A stretch of 64,000 nucleotides of DNA. Origin: Sarcomyxa edulis. Its lineage: Eukaryota > Basidiomycota > Agaricomycetes > Agaricales > Mycenaceae. A model generated the notes under the pieces. That model was not told where the DNA came from. It ran no database searches and saw only the letters and a program-made list of their open reading frames with translations. The translations under genes and the position numbers were made by a program. The DNA lies in assembly GCA_009761415.1 (NCBI GenBank), contig QUOL01000015.1, positions 248,001 through 312,000 of the forward strand, read 5' to 3'. Below, piece by piece: positions 50,208 to 61,200 of the stretch. The stretch's first letter is position 1. The number at the start of each line of letters is the position of its first letter.

Positions 50208-53200
50208 ATGGACAACTACTCCATGTCTCCCGCAGAAGCTCACTATTCCCAACAATCCCAACGCCAGCAGCAATGGCCCCCACATCTCCTACCCGCCCAT
50301 AGTCACCAAGGTCAATCCTCCTTCCCTTCTCCAGTCTCACCACCTTCGTCTTCTATCAGTGAACACGGCCAGCAGTATCCCGCGTTTTATCACCAGCAAC
50401 CAGGGGGACAGAACCAGGACCCTATGCAGCAACATCACCTGAACCGTACCTCTTCATCTTTGTCGCTCAATTTATCATCATTGACTGTAGCCTCTCCTAC
50501 CAATCTCTCCCCCATCAACCCACCTTCATCCCACTCTGCTGCTAATCTGTCCCCAGTCACCCCCATCAGCCCCTCTACCTCTATCCAACAAAATCCTTTC
50601 GGCTCGCATCACAATCATCATCCCCATCATATGCAATCTCATTCCCCGTTCCAATTCAGTGCTCCTGAAGGACAGCCTACGAGCCAACAGCATCAGAATC
50701 ATCCTCAACAAAATTCCAGTGGTGGGCATTATGATCACGAAGGAAATCCGCAGCAATACGACCGTCGTGGGGTAGCAACTCCGACAACGTCGCGATCTTC
50801 GTCTTCGTCTTCGACGAGCATATCTATATCCCTCCCTCGTAAACGCTCTTTTACGTCGAACAACGCGCCTGGGGGATCCAACCCCTCCTCTTCCTCATCC
50901 ATCTCAACTGGAACGGTCCTTGAAGAATCTATGTACGATGACGCCGTCATGGATATTACTCCTGGGTCCGGTGTATACGACGATATGTACAACGGGGGAT
51001 CAGGGATGGGGACGGGGGGCGGAGGTAGCCCCATAGACGGTAGTACAAGCGGCGGCGAAGAAAGCGTTGGCCCAAACGGTCCACATCCGACCCTAGGAAT
51101 GGGCAACCTGTCTGGCATGACAGTTGGAGGAAGCATGAACATCCTTGGCAAACCTATGGCTACTAACAACTTTGTGACCAAGTTGTATCAGTGAGTACCT
51201 ATCCTTCACGTTCAATCTTTCGAAGAGGTCGAGAAATGTGTTGTGGCGTCTGGGTGTCTCAAATCGTTTCAACGGAAACTGAGCACAATGATTCGATATT
51301 GCCCACTCTGTGTGCTAGCTTTATCTTTTCATTGCGTGTCTTTCCTCTACGTCCACCGCTCTTTCTCCATTGCACATTGTCTCTGACCCTGTTCGGCCTC
51401 ATGACTATCGCTGTCGCATCCGGAGAATTTTCAAATTCTCGCTTATTTTGTCACGTGTATATCGCGATGCTAACTCGTCCGTTCCTTGCAGAATGATCAA
51501 TGACCCCAAATCTGCGCATTTCATTGCGTGGACTGAGCTTGGTACGAGCTTCGTCGTCTCCAATGTCGGGGAATTCAGCAGAAGTATCCTTGGATCCCAC
51601 TTCAAGCATAACAACGTGAGTTTCGATGCCAAACTTTCCCTGTCCGCAGATATCTTTCACCCTTTTCATTGGTCGTGTTGACATCTCCGCTACAGTTTTC
51701 AAGCTTTGTACGGCAGCTCAATATGTACGGCTTTCACAAAATCAATCGGGTGAGTATAAACTCTGCGATTCTCCGAAAAAGCAATTTCACTGATTTCTCC
51801 GTTCGTCTGGATATTCAAACAGACTCCACGCGCCCAACGTACATCAACTGATGCTCAGACATGGGAATTTTCGCATCACAAATTCCTCCGTGGTCGCCCA
51901 GACCTCCTCGATGAGATTAAACGAAAAGCGCTTGAACCTGATCCAGCGCTTAAGCATCGTGTTGAACTGCCTGGCGAGGTACGTGCTGTTCCCTTTTTCT
52001 CTGCGGCTGTTCCATTCTCTTGCAAATTTCTGGACCCGGGGTACGGATAAGGTTTTTGGAATTTTGGCGGTCCCTTGGCCTTGACAGGGTTGCAGCGATA
52101 ACCTCTGGCATATCCGTTTGTTCCTACCGCTTGATCATGCGTCATAGTGCGGTCTTTAGGCTGCCACCATGATCGGTGGGACACGCCTTACTGATCCGAT
52201 GATGGGCGGAGCGTTCATTCCTCCCTTCTTCACCATCTCCCGTACTCTTCTCTCACTGAGAACTGACTTTATTTTTGGGTCCTTCTTCTATCCAGGTCGC
52301 CGCCCAGCTCGGAGCTATGCGAGACGAGAATAGAAGAGTGTGGGACCAGTTGGCGATGGAACGAAGGAGAACGGATAAACTAGTCAACGTTGTAGGACGA
52401 CTGTGGGACATGGTTGAGAAGGGTTTCTCAGGAAGCGGTAAGCTCGAATGTCCTTTCTTGATGTGATACAAGCGGTCTTTGATGTCACTCTCGAAATGTT
52501 CGCCCGCTTTATTTACTGACATCTATCCATCCACCTCGATAGTACCGCCATTCCCAGCGGAGCTATTGGAATCTAGCGAGAGTCCGAACATCTTCATCAC
52601 GTCGCCGACGGCATCATCGAATCCGCGGTTCCCACCACCGTTGTCGATGAACATAAATAGCCACGGCCTACACTCAATGCACACCCTCAGCACTGGCAGT
52701 CCAAATTCGAGTCCCACCAATTCAGATTTCCCAACACATACACATCTCCATCACTCGCTTTCACGACAACATAGTTTCCAGCATGTGTCATTCAGCAGAA
52801 GCGAAGGGGCTGCGTCGACACCGCTACCACCATCCCCAGGCTCCGGTGTTTCTATGGATTTATTTGATGGCGGTGATGGCGAGCCATCAGGACGCGGTAG
52901 TGCGAAAAGACAGCGTACGTCGAATGATAGTAGTGGTGGTCTCAACGGTGTCAGTGGAAGTGATTCTATGTCTATGGGCTCATCTTCATCTGCTCCGGGC
53001 CCAGGGTCCTCAGTGACTGGGAAAAAATTGTCGAGGGCTAGAAGTGATTCTGCTCCCCTAGGCTATGGCCTTGGAGGTCTAACGACCTGGCAACAAAGCG
53101 GAGGAAGGCCGCGGAGCGGGAGTGGCATGTCGGGCCAAAGGGGTGTTCCCAATATTGGGAACATGACCAGGAGCAACGGGACACCAATGCTGTCGATCTC

Positions 53201-53237
53201 GACAGTTCCTAGCAATGCTCCTACGCCTGGACGGTGA
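50208..53237 (+). CDS. Heat-shock transcription factor (HSF-type DNA-binding protein)
   Basis: Six exons in phase: 50208-51190, 51492-51615, 51696-51749, 51823-51978, 52296-52437, 52543-53237 (717 aa). A ~320-residue Gln/Ser/Pro-rich head precedes the domain, unusually long. The HSF DNA-binding domain begins ATNNFVTKLYQM and includes FIAWTELGTSFVV, ILGSHFKHNNF and FVRQLNMYGFHKINR, the wing/recognition-helix signature of the family. A short coiled region (ENRRVWDQLAMERRRTDKLV) could be the trimerisation part but is short. The tail is Ser/Gly-rich with several Gly-Ser repeats. HSFs bind nGAAn repeats and switch on chaperone genes. The domain is split over exons 1-4, with intron 1 (301 bp) and intron 4 (317 bp) long for this locus. 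Possibly the SFL1/HSF-like branch rather than Hsf1. Confidence 0.92.
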
Positions 53238-55716
53238 TACCATGATCCGTCAGCTCCTCCGCGTAGGCTCGACCGAGGGGTTTTTATAGAAAAGTGACCC
53301 CAAGATCTCATCTATTTGGGTCCTTGCGTTCTTCGGTCTCGCTGGGCTTCTCGACTCTGCGGCCGTTCATTCCTTCATGTCCTCGTTCATTTACTCTTTT
53401 ATCTTTCTCAATCTTGGAACCTATTATCTCTATCTCTTGGACACGATACCTCGCTTGCATTTGTCGCTTGCTTTCTCGTTTACTACTAACCAACATAAAA
53501 CACTACACTGGGACACTCTCTTGTCTCTTCTTTTATTCTCTCTCTCTCTAGATATTTCCTCGAAAAAAACCCAGTACGCATCCAACTTCCGTCTGTCTTT
53601 ACCTCGATACTGTTATACCCGCATCCCCTCACCCAGCCAGGATCACTTTCCTTTTCATGTGTATATCCCTTCTGTTTCTGTCACCTTGCTTTGCCTCCTG
53701 TATTTCCTTCTCTCTTCGCGCACTGCACACTTCCTCCTTCACTGCACTGTCAAAAGCACCAGCACCAGCATTATTATTTCTTTTCTCTTCTCTTCTTTCT
53801 CTTTCCTTGCTTGCTTGCTTGTACATGCCCTTGCTTTCGGATCGGAATTCTGGTTATCTTTCATTCATTGTTCATCCTTCCCGTCCCTCAATTGCGTCCA
53901 CTATTTGAATCCTTTTCGATGTATAGAATGTACGACTACGACTACGACTACTACTTACAGCCACGGGGCAACAAAAAAAGTTGGAAGAAAAAGAAGAACA
54001 AAATTGCGATAGATCTCTCAAGCTTTTGCTGTCAGTATCAAACGTAAGACATGCAGAAGACAGTACTCGGATGCGCATTCCTCTTGCTCACTTTTCGACC
54101 AACCGGCAATGATTGCCGTTGGTCTCCCTGCAAGATCTCGCAAGCAGCAATCCCGACACACGCTCAGGCTACCCTCTTAGTCTTATCTTCTCGAGAGAGG
54201 CTCTGAGGAACGTAGGTAAGCAATGGTACGCGTATTTCAATACCCTTGACCGTCACAGTTGACGCCATTCATTTCTCGTAGTACGAGTGCTGATGGTCTA
54301 TAATAGCCAGCAATGCCAGTGGGGGCCGAGATGCCCCTTCTCTGAGGCATAATATAACATCGTCGACGCGGCCTTGGGTAACGCGATTTCGGGAGGTCGA
54401 GTACGGAATAAGTATTCTCTCCCGGAGCCATCGCCTCACACCGGAAAACTTCCCGCGACGTGCCATGTATACCACATTTATGGTCATCATATCATATTGG
54501 CTGGTCGTCTTCGAACAAATCTAGATTAGCCATTGTAAGTACAATACGCCAGCTCTACCTACATATTTGCTCTTGAACGATCAACTTCATTCAGTCCCCC
54601 CCCAACTTGTCAGTCATAGAATGCTCACAAGTAAGCCGGCATCGCACTTTCCTTGGTCAAACCTCAGGCTCGAAAAACCATGGAAGTCTCTCAGAGCACT
54701 TCATCTGGTTTCCTTTCCTACCAGTTTGGCCCCAATTGGAGAGCCTAGGGTAATTTCGGTATCTACTCCTACGATAACAGAGTCCTACCCGCAGTCGGGA
54801 TCCGATATCATTATCAACGAAAAGCGAGAGAAACGCGTCGCCTTGATCATGTTCTACCAGTCCGTCAGTATTTGAGGCTTGATGAAGCGAGAACTGACTT
54901 ACATGTGCTTATAGGACCGAGGGATCTTCTTTTGGAAATGACCTCACCTCGGTCCTCAATTCACCCAGGAGCGCCGTGTCATTGCAGTGAGACGCGACTC
55001 ACTTATCGGTATCGATTTCGACGCGCCGAGTGCGTCAACGTTTCAATGTTTCAAAATCTTACCAGTGCCACTGGAAACTCCCCCGGCCCTCTCTTCCGAA
55101 TCGTCGACTATGGAACGACAATGTACTCGAAGAAAGCTGATCTGCGTGTAGCTAATACTCTGCGGGAAGCTTAAGCCACCCATGGCCATTCTTTACCGGT
55201 TACCCTCGACCGTGACTTGAAAATCCTCATATACTTTATTGTGTGGTTTACTGGTTTACTTAGTAGGTACAAATCAACTTGAACTTCTCAGAGTCAGAGA
55301 TAAGTAGACCAACGAATTCGCAACAAATTCGAGTCCGAGATGATAAGAGGAGGGGAAAATGATTGATGTCTGACCATCTTTATCGGCGAGCAACCAACCC
55401 GAACTTGAAGGTCTGCGCTGCTGCCACCTTCCACAAATGTACATGTACATATACATATATCATATATCATATCGGATATAAACTTCGTGTTATGCAAGAA
55501 CCTTGTATCATACAACAAGCCGTTACCCTTGTATCAAGCAACTATCCGTTACCCGTGCTACGCTACGCACTTGTTATGATCATACAACTACTAGTACCCT
55601 CGTACTAATCATGCGATACGCCCGTTAGCATCATGCGATACGAATTTCAGACGTCCGTGTCTCTATAACATGCATATTCATTCGTTTACGCATCATTGAA
55701 TCAGAATCAGTATCTT
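53238..55716. other. Gene-poor spacer after the HSF gene
   Basis: 53290-54000 is strongly CT-rich and is probably the HSF 3' untranslated region; its 211-codon plus-strand frame (53377-54012) is a composition artefact. A weak candidate exon runs 54621-54869 (MLTSKPASHF.. ALIMFYQS, donor GTCAGT), splicing to 54924 (DRGIFFWK stop), but nothing supports it as a gene. Twice-repeated ATCATGCGATACG words occur at about 55608-55642. Confidence 0.4.
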
Positions 55717-57000
55717 TCAAATAAACGAGTAAGTGAGTGAATGTAGACTAACCTGAGACGTCCTCCTCCTCCCTTGGCCACTCGCATTCGCATTCGCACC
55801 CGCATTCCCCGTCGCATTCCCATTCGCATCAGTACCAGTCCCAGTCGCATCGAGACCAGTCACCGTTGCGGTTCCGGTGGCGGTTACGGTAGAGCCAGAA
55901 CCAACGCCGTTCATATGCGTGGGATGAGGCGAGAAATGCGCGCCGCGCGCGACGGAGGGCGGGACGTTGACTATGTTGAGGGATATTTGGGTTTGGGTTG
56001 GCGGGTGTGGTTGTTGGGGTTGTTGTTGAGTTTGCGTTGGTTGAGGTGGGTGTTGAGTTTGCGTTGGTTGTTGATGAGGTTGGGTTGGTTGTTGGGGATG
56101 TGGTGGTGGGAACGATGACGGTGGGAATGATGATGATGAGACTGGGATGGGACCGGATACAGGGATCGATTCGGGTTCGGGGCTGGCGTTTGAGTTGGAG
56201 TTGGGGTTGGTTATTGAGATTACGTTGGTAGCATTCGAATTCGGATGAGAATTTGGATGTGGGGTGGTGTTAGGATCTGAGTTATTGGATGGTAACGGTC
56301 TGTCCAAGGGTATACCATTCTGATGCTGATGCTGATGCTGCCGAGGCTGGAACTCAGCGAGGTTAAACACGTTAGGCTTCCTCTCTACAGATTGAGATTG
56401 AGATTGCATGGGTATGGCGATGTACATCGCATCCAGGAGGAGACTACAGTCACAACACGAGTACAGGTGAGATTGTGATTGTGTGGTGTAAGGGTAAGGG
56501 GAAGGGTGAGGGTAAGGGTACGTACTCATTCTCTGCTTGCAGTTGTCTGACTTTGGCTTCTCCGATATTGATGTCTCGTAGGTATTCTTCGCGTTTCTTG
56601 AGTGTACGAGGACACGAGAGCACAAAATAGATAGAACGTCAGAGCGTCAGGTTTAGTATGTGGATAGTGTCGGCGAGAGATGAAGACACACCGCAGTGGC
56701 TTGATCGTACTTTTCACGCATTTGGTGAAACCTGGCGGCAACTTGAATGTTAGACAGACAGACAGATTGAACGCGACGATATTGATTATACGACGTACTT
56801 TTCTTTGTATCGACCACTGCGATGAGAAGAGGTCTACCCATCCATGTATGCATCAGTCAGACTCGTTAGTACCTCTGTATATATTATGGCATGGCACACA
56901 CCCTCGACCGATCTTCGTGCTTGTCTGTAGGGCGAGTTGACTTTGCAGTGTTATACGGGGGATTTTCGGACACACGTGTCTGAGTAGAGGTGGTGTCCAT
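55717..57000 (-). CDS. Coiled-coil protein, INO80F-like, with Asn/Gln/Pro-rich tail
   Basis: Starts at 57000 (MDTTSTQTRVSENPPYN). Splicing gives GRYKEKVAARFHQMREKYD then KREEYLRDINIGEAKVRQL and NDLLLDAMYIA: a short coiled coil of the kind found in INO80 complex subunit F-like fungal proteins. The remainder, from about 56390 to 55730, is low-complexity (repeated Asn-Ser, Pro-Gln, Gly-Thr-Gly). The C-terminus is uncertain: it either reads through VSLHSLTYSFI to the stop at 55717 or splices at a GTTAGT donor after RRRTSQ. Role in the INO80 chromatin remodeller is an inference from the coiled-coil pattern only. The intron following KVRQLQAEN carries telomere-like G/C-runs (56492-56518). Confidence 0.55.
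56492..56518 (+). repeat. Telomere-like G-run repeat within an intron
   Basis: The plus strand reads GGGTAAGGGGAAGGGTGAGG then GTAAGGG: five G-runs with 2-3 nt spacers, a good G-quadruplex pattern. On the transcribed sense strand of the minus-strand gene it is a CCCTTACCCT-type repeat inside an intron. Confidence 0.65.
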
Positions 57001-57348
57001 GGTGGTACTGGTGTCCAACGAACCCAGTGAGAGTTGAGGCGGCAAGCGCTCAGAAGCAACTCAGAAGTTGCCAGTCACGATCATCACGCGTCACGTCGCG
57101 AGGCATGGTGAGGACGTAGCACAACAGGCGTAAATACAGGACGAGCCAGTTTAGTTTTGAGTTCAGCGCTTCACCTCCTCATTTATTATTATGCAATATG
57201 CTACCATCTAATGGGCTCTAGCTTCACTCAATATCATTCATTAGGAAGAATTGCAATGCTTATAACCTTGGTAACGAAATGTATGGCTCGCTTACCGAAT
57301 GTTCAAAATGACTTCCCTTCGCACACAGGCACATGATAATCGATAAAC
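57001..57348. other. Upstream region of the INO80F-like gene
   Basis: About 350 bp between the start codon at 57000 and the hAT-type miniature element. No coding frame of note. Confidence 0.45.
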
Positions 57349-57846
57349 GTTAACAGTAGTGTTGTTGGCAAAATTCTGCCAGTCCGCCAATTCGCCGTGG
57401 CAAAATGGCAATTGCCGGCAGATGGCAGAATGTCTGGGGCAGAATTTGGCAGAATTTCAGTGGCTGTGAGGGGATAGCCCTATGTTGAGAGGATCTCCAG
57501 GCCAAAGTGGCAACGTCTTAGGGATCCAACAAATCTTGTTCAGAGAGGTAACCGATAGATGAGAATTAGCAGCAAATTGCCAGCAATCAGCTAAATTTGG
57601 CTCGTCAGAATGTCACATTTGTCACAGATGAGTGACAGAAAATACTAAATATAGTAAGATCAACCATTTTTGGAAAGGTTTATTTCACGGATTGCCTGGT
57701 AAATACTCCTTATCTAGACGGGTTTTGTAGTCAGAAAATAGCCTTATTTCATTTTGCCAAATTTTGCCACCCCTGGCAATTGCCATTCTGCCATTCTGCC
57801 GGCAGAAGAGGACCAAAATAATTCTGCCCACGACACTAGTTAACAG
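57349..57846. mobile_element. hAT-type miniature inverted-repeat transposable element (MITE) with 8-bp target-site duplication
   Basis: The element spans 57357-57838 (482 bp). Its ends are inverted: left TAGTGTTGTTGGCAAAATT, right end reversed TAGTGTCGTGGGCAGAATT (15 of 19 bases equal). Both sides carry a perfect 8-bp direct repeat, GTTAACAG (57349-57356 and 57839-57846). An 8-bp duplication and TAGTG/CAGTG-type ends define the hAT superfamily. The subterminal regions are packed with GGCAGAA/GGCAAAA words in both orientations, as transposase-binding sites would be. There is no open frame, so it is non-autonomous and depends on a hAT transposase elsewhere. Confidence 0.88.
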
Positions 57847-57911
57847 CCAGCATCCGGTGAGTGGATCCTATTATCCTACTCGCTCAATTGAAGTCATATA
57901 TAGTTATACGG

Positions 57912-57972
57912 GAAAGTTAGAGTCGTATACAAGAAGACTAGAGTCGTATACAAAAAGACTAGAGTCGATTCA
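57912..57972 (+). repeat. Short tandem repeat, 21-bp unit
   Basis: Three tandem copies of a ~21-bp unit (AGAGTCGTATACAAGAAGACT) sit just beside the inverted repeat arm. The other arm at 61070 carries only a single equivalent unit. Confidence 0.75.
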
Positions 57973-58345
57973 AAGACCTTGCAGTCGACTGGGAACTGAA
58001 AGTACTTTGTGGGATCGACATGTGAGTAATTGACGATCAGAGCATCTGTACTTGGGCTCGCTTTCCCAACCCAACAACCATCGAAGCTGCAGCTGATGAC
58101 ATGACATGTCTGCATGGCATATTTATACCTCGGGTCGACGTCGCGAGCTCCCAGCTTCCGTCGTGCCGTATTCCGCATAGGAAAAAACGCCGCCCTTCGA
58201 GACCATAGCTATAGTATTAGAGGGGAGGTGGTTTGCCTCTAGACGTCGATGGTGGACTGTCAAATACCGGGACCACGCTGTAGCTGTGGCTGAAGGTGAC
58301 ATGGACATTTGGACAGTTCGCCGCCCAAGGACCGGCGACCACCTA
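57953..58345. repeat. Inverted repeat arm 1 (pair with 60645-61085)
   Basis: Reverse complement of 60645-61085 at roughly 85% identity by eye, including CCCAACCCAACAACCATCGA, AGCTGCAGCTGATGACATG, the TATA-like ATATTTATACC, and the end ACAGTTCGCCGCCCAA. Differences are point changes and small indels. Neither arm has a complete gene; a TATAAATA box points away from the enclosed gene in both arms. Confidence 0.8.
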
Positions 58346-58882
58346 ATTTTGTTTCGATTCGTATCCTATCCTTCGTCGTTCCTCCAATCTTGACGACGTC
58401 GCTACACTATGCTACCACTTAATGAGCGCTCAAGCGCTCATGATCGATGATCACAACCAGCGCTTTCTTCAACTTGCGAGATTGACGCCTTCGGATCCGG
58501 AATATCTTCGAATTCGACGCAGAGCAGGTAGAATGACAATATCAAATCTTCCACTGGCACGCAGTACTAATCCAGTCTGGTATGATATCAAGCACAAAAA
58601 TAAAAACATTCACGAAACCTAGAATTAAGTATGCTGATATGTAGAGTAAGTAATGAGTAATGAGTACCAAGTACCGACGCGCGACCATCAGCCCGAGGAC
58701 AATGCGAACACACTGGGCGCCAGTGAGAAGTGGGTGGAACGAAACGAAACGAGAGCTTGCGTACCTACCTGCGTAGGAGGTATATATAATAGTACATAGT
58801 AATTTAATATAAGATCGACCCCAGTCTGCAGAGTATCCATCCAATCCAAATCCAATCGTCAGTTGTTATCAATAATCGATAA
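58346..58882. other. Spacer between the inverted repeat arm and the membrane-protein gene
   Basis: A short plus-strand frame at 58422-58622 (ALMIDDHNQRFLQLARLTPS) is not supported by anything else. It otherwise contains the 3' flank of the minus-strand membrane protein gene. Confidence 0.35.
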
Positions 58883-60172
58883 TCAATTAAACCAGGAATG
58901 ACTCGGAGCAACCCCCTGTCCCTCTCCCGCTTGTGCTTGTGCTTGCCCTCGTCCTTGGCCTTGTCTTGGTTCAGATCCTCGCCGACGCCTCCTCCTCCAA
59001 ACAACAAACCAAATCACCGCAATACACGTCAACCCAAGTCCTAATCCCAAAACGAGACCGAGAGCTTCGGCGATTCGTTTCTGATGACTGGAGGGTGAGG
59101 GTGAGGGTGAGGGCGGGGATGATGCGGATGGGGATGATGTAGACGGTGATGGAGATGATGCTGGAGATGATGATGGTGGTGGAACGAAGGTGGGCGGAAC
59201 ACGAGAAGTCGGTAGGGTCATGGATGGTAGGAATATGGAGGTTGACGATGCACTGTCAATAGAAAACCAAGATATTTCATATTCATGACGAACGACAAGT
59301 CAAGCTTATAATCGGCATTCACGCATCCATGTCATGATTTGAACGGACTTACACATCATCCTTCACAGTAACAACAATACCCCCAATATCCAACCTCGTC
59401 CAAGACACCCCCTCGCCATCGCCATCTGTATCTGTATCGATATAGGTGACGGTCACCGTAGTGATATCCTCCTCGACCAAATCAACAGCAGCGATCAACC
59501 CGACGGACGAGTTGACTTGGACGTTGATGGCGATGGTGGAAGCGGAGATTGTTATGTTGGCTGTGGCGTTTGAGAGAGGGGAGGTTGTTAGGTATAGGGC
59601 TGATGCTGGTGATGGTGGTGTTGTGTTAGTTACTGGGGAAGAGGGGAAGGAAGGAGGGAGGGAGGAGGGAGGAGGGAGGGAGGGAAGGAAGATGCATGGT
59701 CGTATGATAGGTGATACTGGTACTCACCTCTGACTCTAATGAACATCTGCGGTATGATATCTCCAGATTGTGGATCGGGGCCGGTGGTGGTGACGATGGT
59801 GGTCCCATTCAAGTCGATTGATTGCCTGACCAGTGACAGTGAGAGATCAGCACGTATTACCAGACAGACAGAGGCCGAGGTAGATGGCCATTGAACGCAC
59901 CAACCGCCGTTGCCGTTGCACCCAGAGTTCGAGGAGATACCACTGGAGGAGTCCGAATCCGAACTTGAAGAAGAATTACAGAAGAAAGGAGTGTATACGA
60001 TTTCCGGCGATGTGTTCGATATCGAGACATTGCGCTCGGTTGCAGTTGCTCCGACGGATGTGGATGTCACAAGAACGAGAACAAGATATAGATAGAAGTG
60101 GAAGTGAGAGTAGAAGAGAAAAGACCAAGACCAAGACCAATTGCAAGCCCAGAGAGGATGAGATACCAGCAT
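58883..60172 (-). CDS. Single-pass membrane protein with signal-like N-terminus
   Basis: Three exons in phase: 60172-59728, 59599-59353, 59252-58883 (353 aa); an optional in-frame intron could remove the WCVQWPSTSAS segment near 59840-59910. The N-terminus is hydrophobic and ends VLVTSTSVGATA, a plausible signal peptide. An Asn/Ser/Thr-rich outer domain follows (several N-x-T/S sites), then a Pro/Ser repeat linker (SPSPSTSSPSASSPP), one hydrophobic helix (GLVLGLGLGLTCIAVIWFVV) and a basic RRRRRR stop-transfer, with a Gln/Gly-rich tail. This is type I topology, a layout like wall-stress sensors of fungi, but no cysteine signature of a known family was found. The gene lies inside the large inverted repeat. 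Function unknown. Confidence 0.62.
59093..59117 (+). repeat. G-quadruplex-type repeat, antisense of a Ser/Pro linker
   Basis: GGGTGAGGGTGAGGGTGAGG followed by GCGGGG: four or more G3 runs with 3-nt loops. On the coding (minus) strand it encodes the Pro-Ser repeat of the membrane protein, so it is coding DNA whose template strand is G-rich. Confidence 0.65.
59641..59690 (+). repeat. Purine (GGGA/GGA) tract in an intron
   Basis: A ~50-base all-purine tract (GGAGGGAGGGAGGAGGGAGG and similar) inside intron 1 of the membrane-protein gene. It gives a polypyrimidine run on the sense strand and can form G4 or triplex structures. Confidence 0.65.
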
Positions 60173-60644
60173 TCAAACCCTGCCAGTGGACCAGGAAGAG
60201 AGAAAGAAAAGGGAAAGGGAGAGTTTTCCGAGTCAACGCCAAAGCCAAAGCCAAAGGGCATGGAAATGGAACGAGAACGACAACGAGTTGGACCAGCGTT
60301 TCCAATGACAACCCCGGAATGGATGCAGACGCCCATTACACGGAAGGTAGGGCGGTAGAGTGGGAGAGATGCCCGAAGACAGTTACTGACTTGGGTGAGA
60401 GAAGGAAGCGGCTGGTGTCCATATGGGATTACTGTAACGGGCCACGGCTGTTGATGCGTCCCCCTGGGCCCTTGCACGTGTTCGTTATTCGGTACGTACG
60501 TTGCGACGGTCCCTCTGAGTCTGAGTCTGAGAGACGGTGTATGTATGGAATAACACGTATTGAAAGACGGAGAAAACAACATGGTGTAACGACGTTGTAA
60601 GAGATTATCGTGGGAACGAATTGAAACAAAACTGGGTGGACGGT

Positions 60645-61085
60645 CGCCGGCCCAATTGCCGGTGCCAGCCGTTCCGTTGGGCGGCAAACTGTCCAAATGC
60701 AAGTGTCATCTTCAGCCACACCGGTCTTCGATAGTCCACCGTCTGACTCTGACTCTTAGGGCAAACCACTCCCCTCTATAGCTATCGCCATGGTCTCGAA
60801 GCTAAGGGCGGCGTTTTTTTCTATGCGGAATACCAGTAACGGCACGGCGGAAGTGGACGGAAGCTGGGAGCTCGCGACCCGAGCAAGACCCGAGGTATAA
60901 ATATGCCATGTAGACATGTCATCAGCTGCAGCTTCGATGGTTGTTGGGTTGGGAAAGCGAGCCTATGTAAGTACAGATGCGGATGCTCTGATCTCCAGTT
61001 ACTCACATATGCATGTCGATCCCACAAAGTAAGTAAGGACTTTCAGTTCTCAGTCAATTGCAACTGCAAAGTCTCCGAATTGACT
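60645..61085. repeat. Inverted repeat arm 2 (pair with 57953-58345)
   Basis: The right arm of the pair. It contains GGTATAAATATGCCATG followed by CAGCTGCAGCTTCGATGG and GGTTGTTGGGTTGGGAAAGC, the reverse complement of arm 1. A 65-codon plus frame (60903-61100, MPCRHVISCSFDGCWVG) has a decayed counterpart in arm 1, so an ancestral short transcript is possible, but it is not called. Confidence 0.8.
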
Positions 61086-61200
61086 CTAGTCTTTAATTGA
61101 ACGAGGTTAAGAAGTGGGATGCTCACCGGATGAAGGCTGTTTATCATATGCCTATGTGCGAAGGGCAATCAGCCCGGGCCGTCCGTTCAGTCCTTTCTCC

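Noticed and set aside
53377..54012. Long plus-strand open frame of 211 codons after the HSF gene
   Set aside because: CT-rich composition gives Leu/Ser/Phe-rich translations in several frames at once; no domain, no splice signals, and it fits a 3' untranslated region.
54621..55174. Candidate two-exon small gene
   Set aside because: Splice sites exist but the downstream frame stops after a few residues or needs a different phase; no family match.
60067..60702. Longer minus-strand frame upstream of the membrane-protein start
   Set aside because: In another frame from the signal-peptide exon, with no supporting splice; runs into the inverted-repeat arm.
57953..61085. Long terminal repeats of a retrotransposon
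   Set aside because: The two arms are inverted, not direct, and there is no reverse transcriptase, integrase or gag-like frame between them.
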